Shown: one piece after another, positions 1 through 5,617 of the stretch | Layout of the letters: every line of letters starts with the position of its first letter | Position numbering within the stretch: position 1 is the first letter of the stretch | Assembly: GCA_025655635.1 (NCBI GenBank) | Contig: JAHXIM010000388.1 | Location: 1 to 5,639 of the forward strand | Origin: a gamma proteobacterium symbiont of Lucinoma myriamae | Lineage (GTDB): Bacteria > Pseudomonadota > Gammaproteobacteria > GRL18 | Direction: 5' to 3' | DNA: 5,639 nt | Position numbers and translations under genes: made by a program | The notes under the pieces: model-generated | The model's database searches: none | What the model was told of the DNA's origin: nothing | The model's input: only the letters and a program-made list of their open reading frames with translations

Positions 1-83
1 ATGGTTGGATACAATTTACATAGCGGTGATCCTCCTACAGGGGACTTACACCCCATTAGTTTATGCCCATGACGGGCGTACAC
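1..83 (-). mobile_element. 5' end of a group II intron inserted in the permease gene (partial, runs off the window)
   Basis: Read on the minus strand from 83 down to 1, the segment begins GTGTACGCCC, close to the GUGYG 5' end of bacterial group II introns (the fifth base is A here). It then shows a GCCC/GGGC hairpin (77-74 with 68-65, loop GTCAT) and a GGGG/CCCC hairpin with the 7-nt loop TGTAAGT (54-51 with 43-40). The latter matches the GGG-TGAGAGT-CCC type element near the 5' end of domain I in many bacterial group II introns. The protein similarity of the permease ends exactly at 84, on a codon boundary. The intron is in the same orientation as the gene, so splicing could restore the mRNA. 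Later domains, the reverse-transcriptase ORF and the 3' splice site lie outside. The assignment rests on structural resemblance and was not confirmed by a search. Confidence 0.65.
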
Positions 84-806
84 AAAATAAATAATGCCGG
101 TAAACACTAATGCCAGGCCCACCGGAGTCACAGAAAATAAGCCCCATGTTTGCATTTGCTGTGCTTCAGGTAAAGCCTGATTCGAGGTTAATATTAAATC
201 ATTTAAAAGAATAAGAGGTGATGAACCAACCATAGTCACGGTACCACCTAAAATGGCACAAAAGCCCATAGGCATTAAAAGACGGGACATAGGTAAACCT
301 GAACGAGCAGAGATTCTGCTGACTACCGGAATAAAGAGTGCCGCCACACCCACATTTTGCATAAAAGAAGAAATAATACCGACGGTACTTGATACGATGG
401 GGATAATACGTTTTTCAGATGTGCCGCCTGCATTTAATATAAAAGCAGCCACTTTTGACATAATGCCGGTTTTATCCAGACCAGCACCAATAATCATCAC
501 GGCAATAATAGACATTACGGCATTACTGGAAAAACCATTAAACAGTTTGTCGGTTGAAACCAGACCTGCTTCCAGTCCCATAATAGGGGCAAATAATGTT
601 GTTAAACCAAGCAAGACCATAATGGAAATTGCCGTGACATCGACGTCCAGAACTTCAAAAGCAAACAGATACACCGTTAACACTAACAATCCCATGACCC
701 AGGCTATTTCAATGCTGGGCACAACCCCTGCCATCACTATGGCAAATATCAGGAAAAATATTCCTGCAATTATCTTTTTCTTCTGTGCTTTAATCCTGTC
801 TTTCAT
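84..806 (-). CDS. SLC13/DASS-family permease, N-terminal 241 codons, interrupted by intron
   Basis: This is an inner-membrane transporter of the SLC13/DASS (divalent anion:Na+ symporter) type; substrates in this family include sulfate and di- or tricarboxylates. The visible product has a basic N-terminus (residues 1-11) and then successive hydrophobic helices (about 12-30, 33-54, 57-75, 96-110, 131-162, 174-200, 225-241). The best signatures are SSFMQNVGVAALFIP (146-160), equivalent to the S-x-F-x-N-N-T loop of the family, followed by ILGGTVTMVGSSPLILLND (185-203), equivalent to the usual GGT-x-T-x-(I/V)G(T/S)xxNL stretch. ATG at 806 was chosen because AGGAG (822-818) lies 11 nt upstream. Homologues run to roughly 450-600 residues, so more than half is missing. 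The frame stays open to position 1, but the 27 codons after F241 are translated intron and do not resemble a transporter. Substrate is unassigned. Confidence 0.8.
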
Positions 807-872
807 CTACAACACGGCTCCTGAAAATAGTAGTTCATCTGTTAATTCATCTACAGATCAATTAAGAAGCGA

Positions 873-904
873 ATTATAATATACTAATCTACTATATTTC
901 ACAA
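873..904 (-). promoter_or_regulatory. Weak candidate promoter for the permease gene
   Basis: On the minus strand a consensus TATAAT (878-873) lies in an AT-rich stretch about 67 nt upstream of the permease start. The nearest -35-like box, TTGTGA (904-899), is 20 nt away, which is longer than the 16-18 nt optimum. Using TATATT (883-878) instead gives 15 nt. The -10 element is good and the -35 element is poor. This is a guess from motifs only. Confidence 0.25.
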
Positions 905-1039
905 GGTGATATTACTCTTAAAACAGCTAACACACTCTATTTAAAGCATTTTTTAAAATCTCCAAGGGTATATATTTTTCCCTGTACCAGCTAACATTTG
1001 ACAACAAAGTGCATAGCCCCGTTGAATTTTATAAAACAA

Positions 1040-1068
1040 TTCACTCACTCATTGATTTTAGATAAGAT
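1040..1068 (+). promoter_or_regulatory. Candidate sigma70-type promoter for the zinc peptidase gene
   Basis: TTCACT (1040-1045) and TAAGAT (1063-1068) are 17 nt apart and each match the sigma70 consensus at four of six positions. Transcription would begin near 1075, leaving a leader of about 28 nt. An alternative is TTGACA (998-1003) with TTGAAT (1022-1027) at 18-nt spacing. Both are motif matches only. Confidence 0.35.
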
Positions 1069-1102
1069 AACATTCAAATTACAATTTTGTTGAATTCAAA
1101 CT

Positions 1103-1783
1103 ATGCTCTACATTATTCTGTTCATCATTTTTATCAGTATTTTTTTTCTGCCTCAATGGTGGATAAAACATATCATGAAGCGCTATAGCAAAACCATTAA
1201 TGCCCTTCCAGGTACGGGAGGAGAACTTGCACAGCACTTAATTGACCAGTATCAGCTCCCAGTCACTCTCGAAGCAACCGATCAGGGTGATCATTATGAT
1301 CCACAAAGTAAAACAGTTCGCTTAAGTGCTGAATATTTAAATGGCAAGTCACTCACCGCTATTGCCATAGCAGCTCATGAAGTCGGTCATGCGGTTCAGG
1401 ATTTTCAAAAAGACGAGTTATTGATATTGCGTGGAAAAATGGTTGTTGCCTCACAACGCTTTCAAAAAATAGGTGCAGGAATTATTTTTGCAGCACCTTT
1501 AATGACTGCATTCACACATTCTCCTTTGGCAGGTGTTGTTATTGCTCTTATTGGTTTTCTTAGTATTGCTTCATCTGTAGTGGTCCATTTTATTAGTTTA
1601 CCGGTTGAGTTTGATGCCAGTTTTAATAAAGCATTGCCGCTGCTTAAGGAAGGCAACTATGTCACCAAACGAGACCTCATTGCAGTACGTAAGGTATTAT
1701 TAGCAGCAGCACTCACTTATGTTGCTGCAGCATTGGCGGGTTTATTAAATGTCTGGCGCTGGATTGCACTCTTAAGGCGATAA
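1103..1783 (+). CDS. YugP-type membrane zinc metallopeptidase
   Basis: The product (226 residues) belongs to the YugP/Zn_peptidase_2 family of inner-membrane neutral zinc metallopeptidases, whose substrates are largely unknown. The N-terminal membrane helix (residues 2-19) is followed by the family signature RYSK...PGTGGELA (28-43) and by QGDHYDP (61-67). The zinc-binding HEXXH motif is HEVGH (92-96), with E93 as catalytic base and H92 and H96 as ligands. E169 in LPVEFDAS (166-173) is the likely third ligand, by analogy with gluzincins. Further hydrophobic segments lie at about 123-139, 142-164 and 198-216, and the tail ends WRWIALLRR. The length is typical, so the gene looks complete and functional. 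ATG at 1103 gives the expected membrane-helix start, but the preceding 20 nt lack a clear Shine-Dalgarno sequence. It converges on lolD with a 37-nt gap and is probably monocistronic. Confidence 0.9.
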   Translation: MLYIILFIIFISIFFLPQWWIKHIMKRYSKTINALPGTGGELAQHLIDQYQLPVTLEATDQGDHYDPQSKTVRLSAEYLNGKSLTAIAIAAHEVGHAVQDFQKDELLILRGKMVVASQRFQKIGAGIIFAAPLMTAFTHSPLAGVVIALIGFLSIASSVVVHFISLPVEFDASFNKALPLLKEGNYVTKRDLIAVRKVLLAAALTYVAAALAGLLNVWRWIALLRR

Positions 1784-1820
1784 AGGTAAAGCGATAAGTG
1801 ACAGCAATGCTTAATAATCA
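1784..1820. other. Convergent gap between zinc peptidase and lolD genes
   Basis: Only 37 nt separate the two stop codons. The sole pairing I see is AAGC (1789-1792) with GCTT (1809-1812) across a 16-nt loop, too weak to call an intrinsic terminator. Transcripts from the two sides probably overlap at their 3' ends or end by Rho. Confidence 0.4.
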
Positions 1821-2507
1821 TCACAAATTAATATCGGCTAAACTACCATCTGAGAGCAGCAGCACTTTATCCATGCGGGCAGCCAGTTTTTCATCATGGG
1901 TCACCAGAACCAGGCTAATATTCATTTCTTCATTCAGTTTGATTAACAAATCATAGACCTGTTTAGCCGTGGTATTATCTAAATTTCCCGTTGGTTCATC
2001 GGCGAGCAGACATTTGGGATTAGTGACTAAAGCCCTTGCTATTGCAGCACGCTGTCTCTCACCGCCGGATAATTCACCCGGTTTATGTTTGACACGCTTG
2101 CTTAAACCGACTTGTTCCAGTAGATAGCTGGCTTTCTCTCTTGCCTGTGAAACTTTGTCTCCACGGATCAAAAGCGGCATCGCCACATTTTCTAAGGCCG
2201 TAAATTCTGGTAATAAATGATGGAACTGATATACAAAGCCCAGTGTTCTATTGCGTAACTCACCCAATTTCCTGGCATTTAATCGACTAACATCATGCCC
2301 GTCAATTAACAGTTTTCCTGATTTAATGGTATCCAGACCGCCCATCATATACAGCAATGTACTTTTTCCCGAACCCGAAGCACCGACTATCGCCAGACGT
2401 TCTCCACTGCTGATCTGTAGATTGATATTCTGAAAAATATCAACCCGACCATTACCATCATCAAAGTATTGGTCTAAATTTTGGCAATCAATAATAATAT
2501 CACTCAT
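1821..2507 (-). CDS. lolD: LolD, lipoprotein-releasing ABC transporter ATPase
   Basis: LolD is the cytoplasmic ATPase of the complex that extracts mature lipoproteins from the inner membrane and hands them to the periplasmic carrier LolA. The 228-residue product has every ABC motif: Walker A GASGSGKST (42-50), Q-loop Q94 within FVYQFHHLLPEFTALENV (91-108), signature LSGGERQR (146-153), Walker B CLLADE (166-171), D-loop NLD (175-177) and switch histidine H204. The QFHHLLPEFTALENVAMPL stretch (94-112) is the LolD motif that couples to the permease and separates LolD from MacB and FtsE. Length matches the family. The ATG overlaps the end of lolC by 8 nt, with AGAGG 8 nt upstream inside lolC, so translation is probably coupled. 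No lolE follows: the next gene is convergent. Confidence 0.95.
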   Translation of the reverse strand: MSDIIIDCQNLDQYFDDGNGRVDIFQNINLQISSGERLAIVGASGSGKSTLLYMMGGLDTIKSGKLLIDGHDVSRLNARKLGELRNRTLGFVYQFHHLLPEFTALENVAMPLLIRGDKVSQAREKASYLLEQVGLSKRVKHKPGELSGGERQRAAIARALVTNPKCLLADEPTGNLDNTTAKQVYDLLIKLNEEMNISLVLVTHDEKLAARMDKVLLLSDGSLADINL

Positions 2508-3747
2508 AGCGCAAAGCCTCTGCGGGTTGAACTCTGGATGCTCGCCAGGCAGGATAAATGGTCGCCAAAACCGTCAAACCAAATGAAATAGTACCCGTTA
2601 CCAGCACATCCGACCATTTCATTTCTGAAGGCAAGTCACTAATAAGATAGATATCAGGTGCTAAAAATTTCATACCCAAAAGGCTTTCCAATGCAGGAAC
2701 CAGAGTATCAATATTTTGTGCCGTCAAAATTCCCATTACCACGCCTAATAAAGTCCCCACCACACCAATCAGCATTCCCTGAGAAATAAAAATTCGCATA
2801 ATCATCCCCGGGCTGGCGCCTAAGGTTCTTAAAATGGCGATATCAGCCTGTTTATCATTCACCACAATGACAAGAGTAGAAACAATATTAAAGGCGGCAA
2901 CTGCAATGATCAAAGATAAAATAATCATCATCATGGTTTTTTCAATATTAATAGCACGAAACAGGTTGGCATGATGTTGAGTCCAGTCGATCACCCTATG
3001 GTAGCCTTCAATCTTGCTTTCAATCTCCCGGCTAATTCGAGGGGCATCATAGAGGTCATCCAGTTTAATACGAATACCTGTCACCAGATCTTTCATTTTA
3101 AATAAAACTTGAGCATCACGAATATGTATCAGCGCCATATTACTATCGTATTGATTATGCCCTACTTCAAAAATTCCGACTACGGTAAAACGTTTCAGTC
3201 TGGGCATAATTCCAGCCGGCGTAACATTAGCGGATGGCGTCACCATCGTCACTTTAGAGCCAACCACAGCACCAATAGAACGGGCAAGGTAACGGCCAAG
3301 AATAATGCCGTATTTTTTCTGATTCAAGGCATCATAACTACCCCGAACAATTTTTTCAGACACTTCTGAAACACTTTTTTCTTCCTGCGGGTCAATACCA
3401 CGAATTAAAGCACCATGAACATTAGATGCATTGGTTAACATGCCTTCTTTTAAAATATAGGGGGCCGAGCCTTCTACATGAGCTTGTTGTTCAACTAATT
3501 TATCAACCGAAGGCCAGTCTTCTAATTTACCATTAATACCACTGATAGTAGCATGCGAAGCCATACCTAAAATACGCTCACGAATTTCCGCCTGAAAGCC
3601 ATTCATGACAGAAAGTACGGTAATGAGCGCCCAGACACCTATGGCAATACCAATAAAGGAACTCAGGGTAATAAAAGAGATAAATTGATTTCGACGTTTT
3701 GCACGGGTATAGCGAAACCCCAAAAAGAGAGAGAGTGGTTTGAACAT
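2500..3747 (-). CDS. lolC: LolC/LolF-type lipoprotein-releasing permease
   Basis: This is the inner-membrane permease of the Lol lipoprotein-release complex. The 415-residue product has the expected plan: TM1 (about 22-48, with GVWALITVLSVMNGF), a large periplasmic domain (about 49-268), then TM2 (271-297), TM3 (315-342) and TM4 (380-402), ending YPAWRASRVQPAEALRYE, very like the E. coli LolC tail. The segment VTPSANVTPAGIMPRLKRF (169-187) lies where LolC carries the LolA-binding Hook. Length (415) is nearer E. coli LolE (414) than LolC (399), and no second permease gene adjoins, so this may be the single hybrid permease called LolF in bacteria with a LolDF complex. ATG at 3747 lies inside a palindrome; the closest SD-like AGGA is about 16 nt upstream. 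The start is supported by the N-terminus MFKPLSLFLGFRY, matching LolC. Confidence 0.93.
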   Translation of the reverse strand: MFKPLSLFLGFRYTRAKRRNQFISFITLSSFIGIAIGVWALITVLSVMNGFQAEIRERILGMASHATISGINGKLEDWPSVDKLVEQQAHVEGSAPYILKEGMLTNASNVHGALIRGIDPQEEKSVSEVSEKIVRGSYDALNQKKYGIILGRYLARSIGAVVGSKVTMVTPSANVTPAGIMPRLKRFTVVGIFEVGHNQYDSNMALIHIRDAQVLFKMKDLVTGIRIKLDDLYDAPRISREIESKIEGYHRVIDWTQHHANLFRAINIEKTMMMIILSLIIAVAAFNIVSTLVIVVNDKQADIAILRTLGASPGMIMRIFISQGMLIGVVGTLLGVVMGILTAQNIDTLVPALESLLGMKFLAPDIYLISDLPSEMKWSDVLVTGTISFGLTVLATIYPAWRASRVQPAEALRYE

Positions 3748-3760
3748 AAGTACTTATGTT
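3743..3760. repeat. 18-bp perfect palindrome spanning the lolC start codon
   Basis: AACATAAGTACTTATGTT reads identically on both strands. On the minus strand it contains the lolC ATG (3747-3745). In the mRNA it could fold into a 7-bp AU-rich stem with loop GUAC that pairs the start codon. As DNA it could be an operator half-site pair. It overlaps by 2 nt the stop codon of the mini-ORF immediately upstream. Function is inferred only. Confidence 0.6.
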
Positions 3761-3896
3761 ATTTCCTGTTTATCAATAAAAATCTGCGTAAAAGATTAAA
3801 TAAAAGTCCGAAGAGCAATACTATACCTATCATGGGAACAGATATCAAGCATAAGGCAGACTGTCTATTATGAGTAAAATAAAGATGTATGAGCAT
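3759..3896 (-). CDS. Possible small membrane protein / leader ORF upstream of lolC (45 aa)
   Basis: An open frame of 45 codons runs from ATG (3896-3894) to TAA (3761-3759), ending 11 nt before the lolC ATG. The predicted peptide has a hydrophobic span ALCLISVPMIGIVLLFGLLF (14-33) followed by a basic tail NLLRRFLLINRK (34-45), a plausible single-pass inner-membrane protein with the C-terminus in the cytoplasm. I do not recognise a family. The start has only a weak AAGAA upstream, and an in-frame stop lies three codons before the ATG. T-rich DNA often gives hydrophobic chance ORFs, so the case rests on topology and tight spacing to lolC. It could be a leader peptide, a small accessory protein, a remnant or noise. 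Confidence 0.3.
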   Translation of the reverse strand: MLIHLYFTHNRQSALCLISVPMIGIVLLFGLLFNLLRRFLLINRK

Positions 3897-3988
3897 TAAT
3901 TCTTAAACTTATAATAATAATGGTTCACTACTCATCTCAGAGATTAAAGCAGGCAAAGTAACGTGATTTTGTTTAAATGAGCGAATCG

Positions 3989-4018
3989 TTGTACGAAAAT
4001 ATGAGCCTATGCTAGTAT
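3989..4018 (+). promoter_or_regulatory. Candidate extended -10 promoter for the ATP-grasp operon
   Basis: TAGTAT (4013-4018) is preceded by TGC, giving an extended -10 element (TGnTAnnAT). A partial -35 box, TTGTAC (3989-3994), sits 18 nt upstream. Transcription would begin near 4025, about 43 nt before the start codon. This is motif evidence only. Confidence 0.4.
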
Positions 4019-4057
4019 TACGTTACTAAGTGTTGGAACAATAGAATCTCTATCTGT

Positions 4058-4063
4058 AGGAAG
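4058..4063 (+). promoter_or_regulatory. Ribosome binding site of the ATP-grasp gene
   Basis: AGGAAG lies 4 nt before ATG 4068 (6 nt counting from the AGGA core). It is the clearest Shine-Dalgarno sequence in the window and fixes the start of the ATP-grasp gene. Confidence 0.7.
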
Positions 4064-4067
4064 TGCA

Positions 4068-4958
4068 ATGAAAAAAATTGGCGTGATTGGAATACCCGAC
4101 AAGTGGTCGACAGAAACCTTAGCTGATGCTATTGAACAGCGAACTGGATTTCGTCTCGTTATTGATATGAGTCGAGTCAGTTTAGATTTATCCGATAACA
4201 AATTATACTATTCTGATGCAGATAAAAAAATTAATCTATGTGATTTAGATGGATTGATGATCAAAAAAATCAGTGCCGAATATAATCCAAATACTCTGGA
4301 TAGACTAGAGTTACTACTCATTGCCCAAGCTCAGGGGGTTAAAATATTTAGTGTTCCTGAAAAAATCATGCGCTTAATTGACCGCTTAAGTTGTACAGTC
4401 ATATTACGTAATGCTGATTTACCAATGCCCGATACCATTGTCACTGAAGATATTAATGAAGCAATTGAAGCAGTAAAAAAATTCTCCAGTGCTGTTTTTA
4501 AACCACTTTTTTCAACCAAGGCACGAGGAATGGTCATCATTGATTCCAGCAATCCTATTGAACAGATAAAAAGTGAAATTGAACAATTTCAATCAGAGCA
4601 TCAAATGATGTATATCCAGAAAAAAGTCAATTTACCAGGGCGAGATCTTGGCCTGGTTTTTTTAGGCGGTCAATATCTGGGGACTTATGCCAGGGTAAAT
4701 CAATCCGGTACATGGAATACCACAATTAATAGTGGCGGCCGTTATGAAAATTTTACTCCTTCTAAAGAAATTATCAGTATCGCACAACAGGCACAGGATC
4801 TTTTCTCGATGGATTTTACCACCGTTGATATTGCAGAAACAGATAATGGTCCAATAGTATTTGAAGTATCTGCCTTTGGTGGTTTTCAGGGCGCATTAGA
4901 TGGAATAGGCATCAAAGCAGCTGAATTATATGCTGATTATGTGCTTAATAAGATTTAA
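4068..4958 (+). CDS. GAK-system ATP-grasp enzyme
   Basis: The 296-residue product is an ATP-grasp ligase-fold protein closely resembling the GAK-system ATP-grasp family (GAK: grasp, amphi-Trp, kinase), known from conserved neighbourhoods with an HprK-related kinase; no reaction is established. The N-terminal pre-ATP-grasp domain begins MKKIGVIGIPDKWSTETLAD with RTGFRLVIDMSRV (25-37). Then come DRLSCTVILRNADLPMPDT (105-123), ATP-lysine region VFKPLFSTKARGM (143-155, K145), hinge YIQKKVNLPGRDLG (182-195), YARVNQSGTWNTT (207-219) and C-terminal TTVDIAET (251-258) and FEVSAFGGFQG (265-275). E266 takes the place of the metal-binding Glu; the usual E-x-N asparagine is Ser268, which I recall as typical of this family. 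The gene looks complete, has a strong SD, and is 23 nt upstream of a phosphatase gene in one operon. Confidence 0.85.
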   Translation: MKKIGVIGIPDKWSTETLADAIEQRTGFRLVIDMSRVSLDLSDNKLYYSDADKKINLCDLDGLMIKKISAEYNPNTLDRLELLLIAQAQGVKIFSVPEKIMRLIDRLSCTVILRNADLPMPDTIVTEDINEAIEAVKKFSSAVFKPLFSTKARGMVIIDSSNPIEQIKSEIEQFQSEHQMMYIQKKVNLPGRDLGLVFLGGQYLGTYARVNQSGTWNTTINSGGRYENFTPSKEIISIAQQAQDLFSMDFTTVDIAETDNGPIVFEVSAFGGFQGALDGIGIKAAELYADYVLNKI

Positions 4959-4981
4959 TTACATAAAATAGACTTAACACT

Positions 4982-5617
4982 ATGGCAAGAATCATAGCCG
5001 CGTTAATACGACATGGTGACTACCACCAGTTAAAAGATACACCCAGTGCCTGGCAACCCTTTGCTTTAAATGAAGCAGGAAAAAATCATGCTCGATTAGC
5101 AGCACAAGACATCCATAACACACTGATTCAACACAATTGGCTGCTGCACCCTGCTTGTGATTCATCACGACTATTAAGAGCATGGCAAACAGCAGAAATA
5201 ATTTGTGAGCAATTACAAAATTCACAGTCTTATAAAAGTGAGCAAGCTATTACAATTGACAGCTTTGATGCACTAGCAGAACGAAGTGTTGGCAGCGCAG
5301 CTAACTTAACTCTCGCTCAGATTGAGGAAATCGTTCATGATGATCCTCGTTTTGATTCCTTACCAGAAGATTGGAAATCGAACAGTCATTTTTGCCTGCC
5401 TTTACAAGGGGCTGAATCCCTAATGAATTCAGGTAAACGTGTTGCCGATCATATAACAAAAAGTATGTCTGATTTACAAAAATCAGTTAAACAGCCGACA
5501 CTAAAACTATTTGTTGGCCATGGTGCTGCTTTTCGACATGCTGCCTATCAGTCAAAGACCTCCGGCAAAGCCGGAGGCTTGAATTTGTTAACCGCTCAAA
5601 GCGGACTAATTTGTTAA
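4982..5617 (+). CDS. Histidine phosphatase family protein, 3' end replaced by inserted repeat
   Basis: This is a cytoplasmic histidine phosphatase (phosphoglycerate-mutase-like) enzyme that would form a phosphohistidine intermediate. The catalytic set is present: R10-H11-G12 near the N-terminus, R66 in LLRAWQTAE (64-72), E100 in LAERSVGS (98-105) and the second His, H180, in FVGHGAAFRHAAY (177-189). Genuine similarity stops at about Q190 (5551). The remaining 21 residues are read from the hairpin repeat, and the stop TAA (5615-5617) lies in the repeat's linker. Homologues normally continue some 30-50 residues past the GHG motif, so the protein probably lacks its last strand and helix and may be unstable. 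ATG 4982 is 23 nt after the ATP-grasp stop with no strong SD, suggesting coupled translation. The substrate is unknown; the neighbour suggests a role in the GAK pathway. Confidence 0.75.
   Translation: MARIIAALIRHGDYHQLKDTPSAWQPFALNEAGKNHARLAAQDIHNTLIQHNWLLHPACDSSRLLRAWQTAEIICEQLQNSQSYKSEQAITIDSFDALAERSVGSAANLTLAQIEEIVHDDPRFDSLPEDWKSNSHFCLPLQGAESLMNSGKRVADHITKSMSDLQKSVKQPTLKLFVGHGAAFRHAAYQSKTSGKAGGLNLLTAQSGLIC

Larger units (their letters stand above)
807..1102. other. Divergent intergenic region, permease to zinc peptidase
   Basis: This AT-rich spacer of 296 bp must hold the promoters of both flanking genes, which are transcribed away from each other. I see no convincing ORF, tRNA or classical terminator in it. 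It has a 9-bp direct repeat CAGCTAACA (924-932 and 988-996) and a perfect -35-like TTGACA at 998-1003, which with an 18-nt spacer faces TTGAAT (1022-1027). Neither is strong enough to assign an operator or a start site. Confidence 0.5.
3897..4067. other. Divergent intergenic region, lolC side to ATP-grasp gene
   Basis: This is an AT-rich spacer expected to hold promoters for the lolC-lolD unit (minus) and the ATP-grasp operon (plus). Apart from the plus-strand promoter candidate at 3989-4018, I see an 8-bp inverted repeat AGTAACGT/ACGTTACT (3957-3964 and 4020-4027) flanking that promoter, and the odd palindrome ATCTCAGAGAT. No RNA gene or terminator is apparent. Confidence 0.4.

Noticed and set aside
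253..879. Long open frame of 208 codons on the plus strand
   Set aside because: It is antisense to the permease. The minus-strand product has clear SLC13 motifs and a Shine-Dalgarno sequence, while the plus-strand product has low-complexity composition and no recognisable family.
924..996. Direct repeat CAGCTAACA in the permease-peptidase spacer
   Set aside because: Two copies of 9 bp, 64 nt apart, are too little to propose a regulator binding site.
1821..2507. MacB, FtsE or another ABC ATPase identity
   Set aside because: The QFHHLLPEFTALENVAMPL stretch and the partner permease with a LolC tail make LolD the better call.
3685..3873. Plus-strand open frame overlapping the lolC start
   Set aside because: Half of it is antisense to conserved lolC sequence, it has no Shine-Dalgarno sequence and shows no domain-like features.
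3957..4027. 8-bp inverted repeat AGTAACGT/ACGTTACT around the ATP-grasp promoter candidate
   Set aside because: With 55 nt between arms, an 8-bp match is expected by chance in a spacer of this size. I kept it only as a note in the intergenic entry.
4068..4958. RimK or glutathione synthetase identity for the ATP-grasp gene
   Set aside because: The fold is shared, but the KARGM, GTWNTT and EVSAFGGF motifs and the absence of the usual E-x-N site fit the GAK family better.
4992..5225. Minus-strand open frame with hydrophobic stretches
   Set aside because: It lies opposite the conserved N-terminal half of the histidine phosphatase, including the RHG and LLRAWQTA motifs, and is best explained as a shadow.
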